Origin: Parasegetibacter sp. NRK P23
Lineage (GTDB): Bacteria; Bacteroidota; Bacteroidia; Chitinophagales; Chitinophagaceae
NCBI RefSeq assembly: GCF_023721715.1
Contig: NZ_JAMDLG010000001.1
Span: 437,889 to 501,888, forward strand
Length of the DNA: 64,000 bases
Direction: 5' to 3'
Shown: piece by piece, positions 15,837-25,778 of the stretch
Numbering within the stretch: position 1 is the stretch's first letter
Layout: every line of letters starts with the position of its first letter
The notes under the pieces: generated by a model
Database searches by the model: none
Seen by the model: only the letters and a program-made list of their open reading frames with translations
Told to the model about the DNA's origin: nothing
Made by a program: the position numbers and the translations under genes

Positions 15837-17759
15837 ATGAAAAATATCCTGGTCGCCTTGCTGTTTATTTTACTGGTACAGCATGCCGCAGTGGCGCAGT
15901 ATAATCCTGAGAAAGTCAATAAAAAAGCCGTTCAGCAATATGAACTTGCCATGAGCAAGGCTTCGGAAGAAGGATTAACAGAAGCGATGAAGCATCTTGA
16001 AAACGCCTTGCGCATCGATCCGAAGTATATGGATGCGCATCTTTCACTGGCAGGCATATACGGAGAATTCAAGCAATATGAGAAGGCTGTGCTGTCTTAT
16101 GAAAAGGCCAGGTCGCTGGATGCCGCGTATTTCCTGGAATACAACCTTCCCTACTCCATCAATCTGGCGGGAAAAGGCGATTTTGAAAAAGCGCTGAAAG
16201 CGGTGGATGAATTCCTCACCATTTCAAACCTGAATGAAACGTCCAGGAAAGCCGGCGAATACCGAAAAAAATGCTACAGCTTCGCGATCAGTTATCAGGA
16301 AAAGCATCCGGGTGAAAATTACCTGTTCTCGCCCGTGAATATGGGCGCAGGCATCAATTCGAAAGATGCGGAGTATTTTCCATCGCTCACTGTTGACCGC
16401 AAACAACTTGTATTCACGCGCCGGATCAACAATTATAATGAAGATTTTTACGAAAGTGAACTGCTGGAAAACAAGTGGGGACCGGCAAAGGGATTAACCG
16501 GAGCCATCAACACTAACCTTAATGAAGGCGCGCAGAACATTTCACAAGACGGGCAAATGCTGGTATTTACCGGATGCAATTTTGAAATTGGATTCGGCAG
16601 TTGCGACCTGTACTATTCCATCCGGACAAAAAACGGCTGGAGTGAACCGATGAACATGGGCAGGAACATCAATACGGAATTCTGGGAATCGCAACCCTGT
16701 CTTTCCCCGGATAAAACTGCGCTTTATTTTGCCGCAAGAAGGCCCGATGGATTTGGCGGAAGCGATATTTATGTGAGCAAACGCATGGCCAACGGGCAAT
16801 GGAGCGAACCGGAGAACCTGGGTCCCGGCATTAATACCATCGGAGATGAAAGTTGTCCTTTTTTACATGCTGACAATGAGACCATGTATTTTATGTCGAA
16901 CGGCCACCAGGGATATGGCGGAGATGATCTTTTCCTGGCGAGAAGAAAGCCGGACGGCACCTGGGGTACACCTGAAAATCTCGGTTACCCCATCAATACC
17001 ATTGAAAATGAAGGAAGCCTGTTTATCGCATCGGATGGGAAAACGGCTTATTACGCCAGCGACCGCAGCGACAGCTATGGCGCACTGGATCTCTATACTT
17101 TTCAATTACGGGAAAACATAAGACCCGCCGCCACCACATGGATCAAGGGCCAGGTGTTCGATGTAAAAAATAAGTCTGGCCTGCCCTCCACCATTGAACT
17201 CACCGACCTGACCTCGGGCCGCGTGGTTTCCAGATTACAAACTGATGAAGACGGCAACTACCTTTCTACCTTGCCTGTTGGAAAGAATTTTGCCTTCTCC
17301 GTAAACAGGAAGGGCTATTTGTTTTATTCTGAAAATTTCGCCATCAGTACTAACGATCCCGATAGCGCCTATACAAGAAATATCCCGCTTCAGCCATTTG
17401 AAAAAAATGCGAAACTGGTGCTGAACAACATCTTCTTTGATGTGAACAAATACGAACTGAAACCTGAATCCAGAGTAGAATTAGACAAGCTGGTTGCACT
17501 TCTGAAAGAGAACCCCGGCATGAAGATCAGGATCAACGGGCATACCGATAATACCGGCAATAAAGCCGACAACCAAAAACTTTCTGAGAACCGTGCAAGG
17601 GTGATATACCTCTACCTTACCGATCAGTTCGTAGCGAAGGAAAGGCTCAGCTACAAAGGCTTTGGGGATACTGAACCCATCGCGGAAAATGATACGGAAG
17701 CTGGAAGGGCACGCAACCGAAGAACGGAAATGGAAATCATTGAGGTGGCCGACAAATAA
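15837..17759 (+). CDS. PorE-like OmpA-family protein (TPR, PD40 propeller, carboxypeptidase-regulatory and OmpA domains)
   Basis: 640 aa. Signal peptide MKNILVALLFILLVQHAAVAQ. Then TPR repeats (about 30-110, AMKHLENALRIDPKYMDAHLSLAGIYG), a PD40/WD40-like propeller (about 160-420, with repeats such as SPDKTALYFAARRPDGFGGSDIY), a carboxypeptidase-regulatory-like beta domain (about 430-505, GQVFDVKNKSGLPSTIELTD), and a C-terminal OmpA peptidoglycan-binding domain with GHTDNTGNKADNQKLSENRA and RARNRRTE. The same domain order defines T9SS component PorE. Unlike PorE there is no lipobox cysteine, and Bacteroidota have several paralogues of this layout, so the PorE role is only possible. It probably anchors something to peptidoglycan. 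Confidence 0.85.
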   Translation: MKNILVALLFILLVQHAAVAQYNPEKVNKKAVQQYELAMSKASEEGLTEAMKHLENALRIDPKYMDAHLSLAGIYGEFKQYEKAVLSYEKARSLDAAYFLEYNLPYSINLAGKGDFEKALKAVDEFLTISNLNETSRKAGEYRKKCYSFAISYQEKHPGENYLFSPVNMGAGINSKDAEYFPSLTVDRKQLVFTRRINNYNEDFYESELLENKWGPAKGLTGAINTNLNEGAQNISQDGQMLVFTGCNFEIGFGSCDLYYSIRTKNGWSEPMNMGRNINTEFWESQPCLSPDKTALYFAARRPDGFGGSDIYVSKRMANGQWSEPENLGPGINTIGDESCPFLHADNETMYFMSNGHQGYGGDDLFLARRKPDGTWGTPENLGYPINTIENEGSLFIASDGKTAYYASDRSDSYGALDLYTFQLRENIRPAATTWIKGQVFDVKNKSGLPSTIELTDLTSGRVVSRLQTDEDGNYLSTLPVGKNFAFSVNRKGYLFYSENFAISTNDPDSAYTRNIPLQPFEKNAKLVLNNIFFDVNKYELKPESRVELDKLVALLKENPGMKIRINGHTDNTGNKADNQKLSENRARVIYLYLTDQFVAKERLSYKGFGDTEPIAENDTEAGRARNRRTEMEIIEVADK

Positions 17760-17762
17760 TTC

Positions 17763-17805
17763 AATAGGTGAAAAAACGCGTTAAAACCGTGATTTCACCT
17801 ATTGC
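17763..17805. repeat. Perfect 12-bp inverted repeat between the PorE-like gene and dprA
   Basis: CAATAGGTGAAA (17763-17774) and TTTCACCTATTG (17794-17805) with a 19-nt loop, 4 nt after the stop codon of the PorE-like gene. No T tract follows. It may be an mRNA 3' stabilising hairpin, a terminator of an atypical kind, or a protein site. Confidence 0.5.
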
Positions 17806-17840
17806 CGGCGACCAGCGCATACTGTAGCTTGCGGTTATAA

Positions 17841-18959
17841 ATGTGCGTTATGAATCCGTGTGTGAATGTTTTTGAAATGGCCCTGGCCAGTTTACCGGCG
17901 ATTGGGAAAGTGGTGGCGAGGTTACTGATCCAGCAGTTCGGGTCAGCGGAACAGGTTTTCAGGGCATCCCTGAAAGAATTGGAAAGAACAGAAGGTGTGG
18001 GCCGCAGAAGAGCAGGCATTATCAAGGGGTTTACTGATTTCAGGAAGATGTCCGCTACGATCGAATCCCTGGAAAGAAAAAATATAAGTTCTCTTTTCCT
18101 TACCCATCCGGCTTACCCGCGCAGGCTCACACATTGTTATGATCCCCCTACCATATTGTACTTCCGTGGCCAATGCGACCTGAATCCCGCCAGGGCCATC
18201 AGTATTATCGGAACACGCAACCATACGCGCTATGGTAAGCAACTAACAGAACAATTAGTACAGGACCTTGCGCGTCACCAGGTGCTGGTGATCAGCGGAC
18301 TGGCGCATGGAATAGATGGCATCGCGCACCATGAAGCGTTAAGGCATGGATTAACCACCGTTGCTGTAATGGCAAGTGGTCCGGATGTGATTTACCCGTC
18401 AGAACATTATGAACTATCCAAACGCATATTAAATGGCGGTGGCTTATTAACAGAGTTTGGTCCGGGCATACAACCCGAAAAACATCATTTCCCGAGCAGG
18501 AACCGGATTGTGGCGGGAATGGCAGACGCCACAATTGTAGTGGAAACCGGGGAAAAAGGCGGCAGTATCATTACAGCCGAACTGGCCCAGGGGTACCATC
18601 GTGATGTGTTCGCCTTTCCGGGAAGAATACACGATGAGAAAAGCAGGGGATGCAATATGCTGATAGCACGGCAAACGGCGCAACTGATTCATTCCGCCGA
18701 AGATGTGATCAGGTGCATGTCCTGGGACATCCCGGAAAAAATGGCCACTCCGGTACAACCCAGTTTTTTCCCCGAAATGGATGAGCAGGAACTATCCGTG
18801 ACGACAATACTAAAAGAACAAGGCATCCTGCATGCCGATGTGGTGGGCGGCTTTGCGAACATGAGCGCTGGAAAGGTCTCGGCGGTACTTTTGCAGTTGG
18901 AAATGAAAGGGATAGTTGTTTCGCTACCCGGAAAAACATACAAATTAAGAGGGCCATAA
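17841..18959 (+). CDS. dprA: DNA-processing protein DprA
   Basis: 372 aa; the ATG at 17850 is an alternative start. DprA protects incoming single-stranded DNA and loads RecA during transformation. An N-terminal helix-hairpin-helix/SAM-like part (LASLPAIGKVVARLLIQQFGS) is followed by the Rossmann-like core (SIIGTRNHTRYGKQLTEQLVQDL, VISGLAHGIDGIAHHEAL, VVVETGEKGGSIITAELA, FAFPGRIHDEKSRGCNMLI) and a C-terminal winged-helix part (LLQLEMKGIVVSLPGKTYKL). Its presence suggests the lineage can take up DNA; no comEC or pilus genes are in view. Confidence 0.96.
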   Translation: MCVMNPCVNVFEMALASLPAIGKVVARLLIQQFGSAEQVFRASLKELERTEGVGRRRAGIIKGFTDFRKMSATIESLERKNISSLFLTHPAYPRRLTHCYDPPTILYFRGQCDLNPARAISIIGTRNHTRYGKQLTEQLVQDLARHQVLVISGLAHGIDGIAHHEALRHGLTTVAVMASGPDVIYPSEHYELSKRILNGGGLLTEFGPGIQPEKHHFPSRNRIVAGMADATIVVETGEKGGSIITAELAQGYHRDVFAFPGRIHDEKSRGCNMLIARQTAQLIHSAEDVIRCMSWDIPEKMATPVQPSFFPEMDEQELSVTTILKEQGILHADVVGGFANMSAGKVSAVLLQLEMKGIVVSLPGKTYKLRGP

Positions 18960-18967
18960 AAATTTCA

Positions 18968-19000
18968 TTTGGAAGCTAGGGACGCTGTACGCTATCTTTG
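18968..19000 (+). promoter_or_regulatory. guaB promoter, nearly leaderless
   Basis: TTTG (18968-18971), 21 nt, TATCTTTG (18993-19000), a full match to the Bacteroidota consensus. The ATG of guaB starts at 19004, three bases after the box, so the mRNA would begin at or within the start codon. Confidence 0.65.
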
Positions 19001-19003
19001 CAC

Positions 19004-20500
19004 ATGGCAAGAATAAACAACTCCACGGCAAAAAGTATCACCTCCCGCTTCTTTGGTGAGGGACTTACATTTGATGATGTGCTCCTGGCTCCAGGTTTTT
19101 CTGAAGTACTTCCACGGGAAGCCGACATCCGCAGTAAACTCACAAAATCCATCACACTGAACATCCCCATGCTCTCCGCGGCAATGGATACCGTTACGGA
19201 AGCCACGCTGGCCATAGCGCTGGCGAGAGAAGGTGGTTTAGGCATTCTCCACAAGAACATGAGCGTGGAAAAGCAGGCCGAACATGTAAGAAAAGTTAAA
19301 AGAAGTGAAAGCGGCCTCATCATCGATCCGGTTACATTACACGAAGACGCAACCATCGCCGACGCGTTAAGGCTGATGAAAGAGAATAAGATCGGTGGTA
19401 TTCCCATTACCGACGCGAAAGAAAAACTGGTGGGTATCCTCACCAACAGAGACCTTCGCTTTGAAACCGACAAACGGAGAAAAGTACAGGAAGTGATGAC
19501 AAAAGAAAACCTCATCACCGCACCCGAAGGTACAGACATGAAAAAAGCGGGACAGATTCTCCGTCAATACAAGATCGAGAAGCTTCCCGTTGTCAACAAA
19601 CAGGGACGACTGATAGGATTGATCACTTACCGCGATATCCTTCAACTCATCAATAACCCCAATGCTGTAAAAGACGGGTACGGCAGGTTATTGGTAGGAG
19701 CCGCGCTCGGCATTACCAAAGACCTTCACGACCGCGCCGCGGCTTTACAACAAGTCGGCGTGGATGTGGTGAGCCTGGATAGTGCGCACGGTCACCATAT
19801 TGGCGTAATCAACGCGTTAAAGTCGTTGAAGAAAAACTTTAAAGGACTACAGGTTATAGCAGGGAACATCGCCACAGCCGCGGGCGCGAAAGCACTTGCG
19901 GATGCAGGAGCTGATGCCGTTAAAGTAGGTATTGGACCAGGTTCTATATGTACCACACGCATTGTGGCCGGAGCCGGCGTACCGCAACTCACCGCCATCA
20001 TGGAAGCGGCGGCGGCCCTGAAAGCAAAAGGCATTCCGGTAATCGCGGATGGTGGTATCCGTTATACCGGAGATATGGTGAAAGCGCTTTCCGCAGGTGC
20101 CAATGTGGTGATGATGGGTAGTGTTTTCGCAGGCACCGAAGAAAGTCCGGGTGAAACCATTATTTACGAAGGCAGGAAATTTAAAGAATACCGGGGTATG
20201 GGTTCAATCGGCGCCATGCAACAGGGAAGCAGCGACCGTTATTTCCAGGATATGGAAGACGGCATTAAGAAACTGGTGCCTGAGGGAATCGAAGGACGCA
20301 TCGCGTACAAGGGTAACCTGAACGAAGTAGTGGCGCAGTTCGTAGGCGGATTGCGCGCAGGAATGGGCTATACCGGCTCTAAAGACATTAAGGCGCTTCA
20401 GAACGCAACCTTTGTTAAAATCACCAACGCGGGTATGCGCGAAAGCCACGCCCATGATGTGGAAATAACAAAAGAATCTCCCAACTACAGCAGAAAATAA
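19004..20500 (+). CDS. guaB: Inosine-5'-monophosphate dehydrogenase
   Basis: 498 aa from the ATG at 19004 (a TTG two codons upstream falls in the -7 box). Oxidises IMP to XMP with NAD+, the committed step to GMP. TIM barrel interrupted at about 100-215 by two CBS domains ([24 protein letters not shown] and [32 protein letters not shown]), catalytic Cys in [15 protein letters not shown], and the active-site flap [19 protein letters not shown]. Single gene with its own promoter and a strong terminator. Confidence 0.97.
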   Translation: MARINNSTAKSITSRFFGEGLTFDDVLLAPGFSEVLPREADIRSKLTKSITLNIPMLSAAMDTVTEATLAIALAREGGLGILHKNMSVEKQAEHVRKVKRSESGLIIDPVTLHEDATIADALRLMKENKIGGIPITDAKEKLVGILTNRDLRFETDKRRKVQEVMTKENLITAPEGTDMKKAGQILRQYKIEKLPVVNKQGRLIGLITYRDILQLINNPNAVKDGYGRLLVGAALGITKDLHDRAAALQQVGVDVVSLDSAHGHHIGVINALKSLKKNFKGLQVIAGNIATAAGAKALADAGADAVKVGIGPGSICTTRIVAGAGVPQLTAIMEAAAALKAKGIPVIADGGIRYTGDMVKALSAGANVVMMGSVFAGTEESPGETIIYEGRKFKEYRGMGSIGAMQQGSSDRYFQDMEDGIKKLVPEGIEGRIAYKGNLNEVVAQFVGGLRAGMGYTGSKDIKALQNATFVKITNAGMRESHAHDVEITKESPNYSRK

Positions 20501-20516
20501 AAGTTGTGGTGTACAA

Positions 20517-20562
20517 AACAAAGGGAGGATGCGTCTTAATGGATACATCCTCCCTTTTGTTT
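20517..20562 (+). terminator. Terminator after guaB
   Basis: An 11-bp perfect stem, AAGGGAGGATG (20521-20531) with CATCCTCCCTT (20546-20556), followed by TTTGTTT. It lies 20 nt after the guaB stop. Confidence 0.85.
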
Positions 20563-20618
20563 AAGCCTGGAAAAAGAACAGTCAATCGCCAGATTTCTTT
20601 AATTTCCACTTTCCTGCA

Positions 20619-22202
20619 ATGAAAAAACAGTATTCGACTTTCCCCGGATGGGGTCTTGCACTGGTTGCTGCCCTATTATTATGGGCGGCCTGGCCGGTAT
20701 CTCCCCTTAGTTTCCTGGTATTTTTTGGATTCGTCCCGTTATTGTACCTGGGCACAACTACGCCGTCACGGCGCAAATTCATGTTGTGCACGGCGCTTGC
20801 GATGGCTGTATGGAACGGCCTCACCACCTGGTGGATATGGAACGCGAGTGGCATAGGCATGGTAGCGGCAGTACTGGTGAATACCCTTGTGATGCTTTTT
20901 CCCTGGTTCATCTACCATTTTGTATTAACAAGAAAGGGTGCTACCTGGGGAGGATATGCCTGGTTGCTGGCCTGGCTGAGTATGGAGTATTTTCACTTGC
21001 AGAACTGGGGCCTTAGCTGGCCCTGGATGACCCTTGGAAATGTATTCGCTACACAACCAGACTGGGTACAATGGTATGAAATTACCGGCACCAGCGGAGG
21101 CTCGTGCTGGGTGTTACTGGTGAACCTGATGTTGTTCCGGCTGCTTACCGCCGAAGCAGGATTCCGCAGGAAATCCATCGCTGCGGCAAGCGCAATACTA
21201 TTGCCGCTGCTGTTTTCCTTTTCGCTCATACAATGGAGAACCGGTAACAGAAAGCAGCCCGCCCGCAATGTGGTAGTGGTGCAACCCAACATTGATCCCT
21301 ACGAAGAAAAATTTCTTGCGGGCACGCAGGAAATGCAGATACAGCAATTGATCCGGTTGAGCGAATCGCAGATCGATGAAAACACCGCGCTGGTAATATG
21401 GCCGGAAACCGCCATCCCGGTGCAGGCATGGGAAGAAGAACTGAAACAGAACTATTTCTTTTATCCGGTGTACGATTTCCTGCAACGGCATCCGGACGTC
21501 AACCTCTTTACGGGCATCGACGGGTACAGGAGACTTCCAAAGGACGCGCCAAAAACATTAAGTGCCCGCAGGCTGGGGGAAACCGATCAGTATTATGAAG
21601 CGTTTAATTCCGGTGCGTTGATACATCAGGACACTTCCATTCAGTTGTACCACAAATCCAGGTTGGTACCCGGAGTGGAAATGATCCCGTCCTGGCTCGG
21701 TTTTATGGCTTCACTGGCGGGAGAATTCGGTGGCATCGCCGGCACTTATGGCAGTCAGAAGGAACGAACTGTTTTGGGTAAAGAAGATGACTTCTTTAAG
21801 ATCGCCCCTTCGATATGCTACGAAAGTGTTTACGGTGAATTCATGGCTACTTATGCCCGTAACGGCGCGAACATCATCGCGATCATCACCAACGACGGAT
21901 GGTGGGGAAATACCCCTGGCTATAAACAACACATGCAATATGCGCGGCTGCGTGCCATAGAAAACAGAAGATGGGTGGCCAGAAGCGCCAACACCGGTAT
22001 TTCGTGCTTTATAGACCCGCTGGGAAAGGTTTATCAGCCTCAACCATGGGATGAGTCTTCCGCCATAAAACAAGAGATTTATCCATCGGAAACGCTCACT
22101 TTCTTTTCAAGGTTCGGAGACGTTCTTTCAAAAGCCGCGCTCCTCTTGCTGGCCGTATTACTTATCGCCACCTTCACCATTAAAAACCACGCGCTAAAAT
22201 AA
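20619..22202 (+). CDS. lnt: Apolipoprotein N-acyltransferase
   Basis: 527 aa. Adds the third acyl chain to the N-terminal cysteine of lipoproteins at the inner membrane. The first 200 residues hold about six transmembrane segments; from about 215 a nitrilase-type domain carries the Glu in LVIWPETAIP, the Lys in LYHKSRLVPGVE and the Cys in SICYESVYGEFM, followed by IITNDGWWGNTPGYKQH. One more hydrophobic segment ends the protein (ALLLLAVLLIATF). Followed after 5 nt by a hydrolase gene. It would modify lipoproteins such as BamD encoded in this window. Confidence 0.96.
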   Translation: MKKQYSTFPGWGLALVAALLLWAAWPVSPLSFLVFFGFVPLLYLGTTTPSRRKFMLCTALAMAVWNGLTTWWIWNASGIGMVAAVLVNTLVMLFPWFIYHFVLTRKGATWGGYAWLLAWLSMEYFHLQNWGLSWPWMTLGNVFATQPDWVQWYEITGTSGGSCWVLLVNLMLFRLLTAEAGFRRKSIAAASAILLPLLFSFSLIQWRTGNRKQPARNVVVVQPNIDPYEEKFLAGTQEMQIQQLIRLSESQIDENTALVIWPETAIPVQAWEEELKQNYFFYPVYDFLQRHPDVNLFTGIDGYRRLPKDAPKTLSARRLGETDQYYEAFNSGALIHQDTSIQLYHKSRLVPGVEMIPSWLGFMASLAGEFGGIAGTYGSQKERTVLGKEDDFFKIAPSICYESVYGEFMATYARNGANIIAIITNDGWWGNTPGYKQHMQYARLRAIENRRWVARSANTGISCFIDPLGKVYQPQPWDESSAIKQEIYPSETLTFFSRFGDVLSKAALLLLAVLLIATFTIKNHALK

Positions 22203-22207
22203 TTCCC

Positions 22208-23020
22208 ATGTTCAGAAATGAAGTACTATTTAAAGGACAGCCGGTTTTTTACGGCAAAACGGGTGAGGGCCCCGCGGTAATACTGGTACATGGTTTTGGA
22301 GAGGACCATCATATCTGGAAAGAAACCATTCAGCGATTAAGTAAAAATTTCACCGTACTATTTCCCGATGTGCCCGGAAGCGGGCATTCTCCCCTTAATC
22401 CATCACTTTCCTCGATTGATGATTATGCCGGAGCCATACACGAGATAGTGGCGCATGAAAAGATCACTGCTTTGTCGATGGTAGGCCATAGTATGGGCGG
22501 ATACATCACATTGGCGTTCGCGGAACAATATCCCGATAAACTCACGGGATTCGGCCTGTTCCATTCCACAGCCCTGGCCGACAGCCAGGAAAAGGTGGAA
22601 GCCCGGCGGAAAGGCATCCGTTTTATCGAAAACAACGGAGCAGCCGCTTTTCTTAAACAGTCCACACCCAACCTGTTCACTCCCGAATTCTGTGAGCGCC
22701 ATCCCGAAACTGTTCAGCAGATAATGGATCACGGAAAAACGTTTACCGATGCAGCGTTGATACAATATTACGAATCAATGATCGCGAGGCCGGAGCGAAC
22801 CGAAGTGCTGAAAAATGCGACCGTGCCGGTACTGTTCATCCTCGGGAAACAGGATCAGGCGGTATCGTTTGCCGATACTTTGCCGCAAACTTATCTTCCG
22901 GCAGTTGCTTACCTGGAAATACTGGAATCGTCGGCGCATATGGGTATGTTTGAAGAAAAAGAAAAGAGCATGGCTATTTTGGAGAAATTTTTGCGGGAAA
23001 TTGCCGTTTATAAGGAGTGA
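22208..23020 (+). CDS. Alpha/beta-fold hydrolase
   Basis: 270 aa, no signal peptide. Oxyanion region HGFGEDHHIW, nucleophile elbow MVGHSMGGY (Ser), acid Asp in ILGKQDQAVSF and catalytic His in SSAHMGMFEEKE: a complete triad. Closest in style to the 3-oxoadipate enol-lactonase/esterase-like group, but substrate cannot be assigned. It is coupled to lnt (5 nt gap), and its end lies just before the first T9SS cargo gene, so the three may share a transcript. Confidence 0.88.
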   Translation: MFRNEVLFKGQPVFYGKTGEGPAVILVHGFGEDHHIWKETIQRLSKNFTVLFPDVPGSGHSPLNPSLSSIDDYAGAIHEIVAHEKITALSMVGHSMGGYITLAFAEQYPDKLTGFGLFHSTALADSQEKVEARRKGIRFIENNGAAAFLKQSTPNLFTPEFCERHPETVQQIMDHGKTFTDAALIQYYESMIARPERTEVLKNATVPVLFILGKQDQAVSFADTLPQTYLPAVAYLEILESSAHMGMFEEKEKSMAILEKFLREIAVYKE

Positions 23021-23031
23021 TTCTAACAGAG

Positions 23032-25686
23032 ATGATGAAAAAACTGATTGGAACCGGTGTTTTGGCACTGCTGAGTATCATAAGTTTCGCCGCCCATATT
23101 TCGGGGGGTGAAATGTTCTATAAATATATCGGTCCCGGCGCGAATGGCACGCTGCGATACGAAATCACGCTCCGGCTTTTCAGAGATTGCGACGCCGGAG
23201 GTACTAATGTGGCTACAATGCCTACAAGCGTAATCATAGGCCTTTTTGAAAACCTTACCAATGGAGCGTACAGTACCGTTGTTCCCATAAACGTTTCCAG
23301 AACCAGAATGGATCGTCTTTCCCTTGACAACCCTTCACCTTGTATCATTAACGCGCCGCGCGTTTGTTACGATGTCGGTTATTTTACTTTTACACGTGAC
23401 CTCGCCCGCAATGAGTTCGGCTATACCATTGCCTACCAGACCTGCTGCAGAATTGACAACATCAGCAATACCATCGCCAACGGCAACTCAGAAAGCGGAT
23501 CACCTGGCGCAACGTATGTGGCCAGGATTCCGGGTAGTAGTACGCTTGGTGCAACTGATGTGAATTCCAGTCCGGTTTTCGCCCTGAGTGACGCCTCTCT
23601 GGTATGCAGGGGCAACAACCTTACCCTCGATTTCTCAGCCACCGATCCCGATGGAGATGAGCTTACCTACGAATTTTGTTCCGCTTATGGAAGCGGAACG
23701 AAGGGGAACGCCACAGAATCGGCCCCGTCTTCGCCCGCGCAATACAACAACCTTTCTTACCAGGCCGGCTACAGTGGGGCCAGCCCGCTGGGCAGTAATG
23801 TTTCCATCAATGGTTCCACCGGAATCATATCCGGCATAGCCCCAACGGGCGGAAATATCCGTCCAAACGGTGTTTCTTATTTTGTGGTGAATGTATGTAT
23901 CACAGAAAGAAGGAACGGAAATGTGATCAGTACACACAGAAAAGACTTCATATTAAAAGTTACGGCCTGCCAGATCGCCGACGCTGATCTGCCAATCAAT
24001 GCTGTAACCTGCGATGGCCTATCGTATACATTCAGTAATCTTTCCAACTCGTCGCTTATCCGAACTTATTACTGGGACTTTGGCGTACCCGGCTCAACGC
24101 CCTCCACCGACCCCTCGCCCACCTTCGTGTTTCCAACCCCTGGAGATTATACCGTTAAGCTGGTCATCAACAGGAACGGCGACTGTTCCGACTCCGCCAC
24201 CACCACCGTAGGCGTTTACCCGGGCTTTAACACAGATTTTGAGATTGTGGCAGGATGCGTGGATGTTCCCGTAAAGTTTATTGATAAGACCGTTTCCCAG
24301 CATGGAACCGTAAACTCCTGGAAATGGGACTTCGGCGACCTTTCCACCACGACGGATATTTCTTCCCAGCAAAATCCTGACTACAAATACGGTACATCAG
24401 GAACAAGGAACGTCATGCTCATTTCCGGCAACGACAAAGGTTGTACCGATACCTTATACCAGACATTTGAATTGCCCGACAAACCCGTTGTTCAACTTGG
24501 TTTTCGTGATACTCTGATTTGTAGCATTGATACGCTTCAACTCAGAATGAATGGCCCGGGCACCTACACCTGGTCTCCAAACTATATGATCAGCGATCTC
24601 ACTGTGGCGGAGCCGCTGGTTTCACCTGATGTAACCACCACCTATATTGTGGACCTGGATTACCTCGGCTGCAAAGCGCAGGATTCCGTAAAAGTGAACG
24701 TGGTAGATTTCGTTACACTTTATGCGGGAAACGATACCACCATCTGTCTCACAGATGACCTTACGCTGAAACCCGAAACAGACGCGCTATATTTTCTCTG
24801 GACCCCGGCAGGCACGCTCGACAGGGATAACGTCAAAAACCCCGTAGCTACGCCGGTTGCAGCCATCACCACCTACCAGGTAATCGGAAGTATCGGGAAA
24901 TGTTCCGCAACGGATGAGGTAACCGTTTTCGGCTTCCCCTATCCCATTGTAAACGCCGGGCAGGACCATGTTATCTGTACCGATTCACTTGTACTATTAA
25001 CGGGTACACACAACGCTGACAGGTTTTCCTGGAGTCCGGCTTCAACATTACTAAATTCGAATACCCTTACGCCAACGGCTTTCCCGGCCACCACCACCGA
25101 ATATTACCTCACCGCGCAATACCTTACAGGGTGCCTGAAACCAGTTACTGATACAGCATTGGTGACCGTGATTCCACCTGTACCGGCTTTCGCGGGAAAT
25201 GATACCGCTATCGTTGTGGGACAGCCACTCCTGCTGAACGCTACGGGAGGCGACATTTATGAATGGGATCCGCCGTTGGGATTAAGCAACACCCGCATAT
25301 TCAACCCCATTGCAAACATTTCCTCCGATCAGACTTATAGCGTGAAAGTAATTACCAATGAAGGTTGTTACGCTTACGATACGATGTCCGTAAAAGTGTT
25401 CCGAACAGCTCCAGATATTTTCGTTCCCAATGCCTTCTCTCCCAATGGCGATGGCCACAACGACATATTCCGCGCATACCCGGTGGGTATAGCCCAATTC
25501 AATTACTTCCGCGTTTATAACCGATGGGGGCAGCTCGTTTTCAGTACCTCCACCCCTTCCGCAGGCTGGGACGGAAAAATAAACGGGAAACAACAAAGTA
25601 CCGGTACGTTTGTTTGGCAGGCCGACGGCGTGGATTATACCGGTAAAAAAGTGTTCCGGAAAGGTACCGCTGTACTGGTGAAATAA
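23032..25686 (+). CDS. T9SS type B cargo protein with PKD domains (paralogue 1)
   Basis: 884 aa from the ATG at 23032; an ATG at 23035 and a GTG at 23017 are alternatives. Signal peptide KKLIGTGVLALLSIISFAA, then the N-terminal signature HISGGEMFYKYIG, beta-rich repeats, PKD-like domains (TYYWDFGVPGSTPSTDPSPTF; SWKWDFGDLSTTTD), two or three Ig-like modules with the pattern AGNDTTIC / AGQDHVIC, and a C-terminal type B sorting domain (PDIFVPNAFSPNGDGHND ... YNRWGQLVF ... GTFVWQADGVDYTGK). Such proteins are exported by the T9SS and held at or released from the surface; many are adhesins. A close paralogue follows in tandem. The sprA translocon gene lies 3.5 kb downstream. Confidence 0.93.
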   Translation: MMKKLIGTGVLALLSIISFAAHISGGEMFYKYIGPGANGTLRYEITLRLFRDCDAGGTNVATMPTSVIIGLFENLTNGAYSTVVPINVSRTRMDRLSLDNPSPCIINAPRVCYDVGYFTFTRDLARNEFGYTIAYQTCCRIDNISNTIANGNSESGSPGATYVARIPGSSTLGATDVNSSPVFALSDASLVCRGNNLTLDFSATDPDGDELTYEFCSAYGSGTKGNATESAPSSPAQYNNLSYQAGYSGASPLGSNVSINGSTGIISGIAPTGGNIRPNGVSYFVVNVCITERRNGNVISTHRKDFILKVTACQIADADLPINAVTCDGLSYTFSNLSNSSLIRTYYWDFGVPGSTPSTDPSPTFVFPTPGDYTVKLVINRNGDCSDSATTTVGVYPGFNTDFEIVAGCVDVPVKFIDKTVSQHGTVNSWKWDFGDLSTTTDISSQQNPDYKYGTSGTRNVMLISGNDKGCTDTLYQTFELPDKPVVQLGFRDTLICSIDTLQLRMNGPGTYTWSPNYMISDLTVAEPLVSPDVTTTYIVDLDYLGCKAQDSVKVNVVDFVTLYAGNDTTICLTDDLTLKPETDALYFLWTPAGTLDRDNVKNPVATPVAAITTYQVIGSIGKCSATDEVTVFGFPYPIVNAGQDHVICTDSLVLLTGTHNADRFSWSPASTLLNSNTLTPTAFPATTTEYYLTAQYLTGCLKPVTDTALVTVIPPVPAFAGNDTAIVVGQPLLLNATGGDIYEWDPPLGLSNTRIFNPIANISSDQTYSVKVITNEGCYAYDTMSVKVFRTAPDIFVPNAFSPNGDGHNDIFRAYPVGIAQFNYFRVYNRWGQLVFSTSTPSAGWDGKINGKQQSTGTFVWQADGVDYTGKKVFRKGTAVLVK

Positions 25687-25778
25687 CATTTTATTTTCCG
25701 GATTTAAATTGTAAATTCAGAGCAGAAACCCAGTTCCTTTGACCCCGTTTTTGACAACCAGCCCAAAAACAAAGGACG

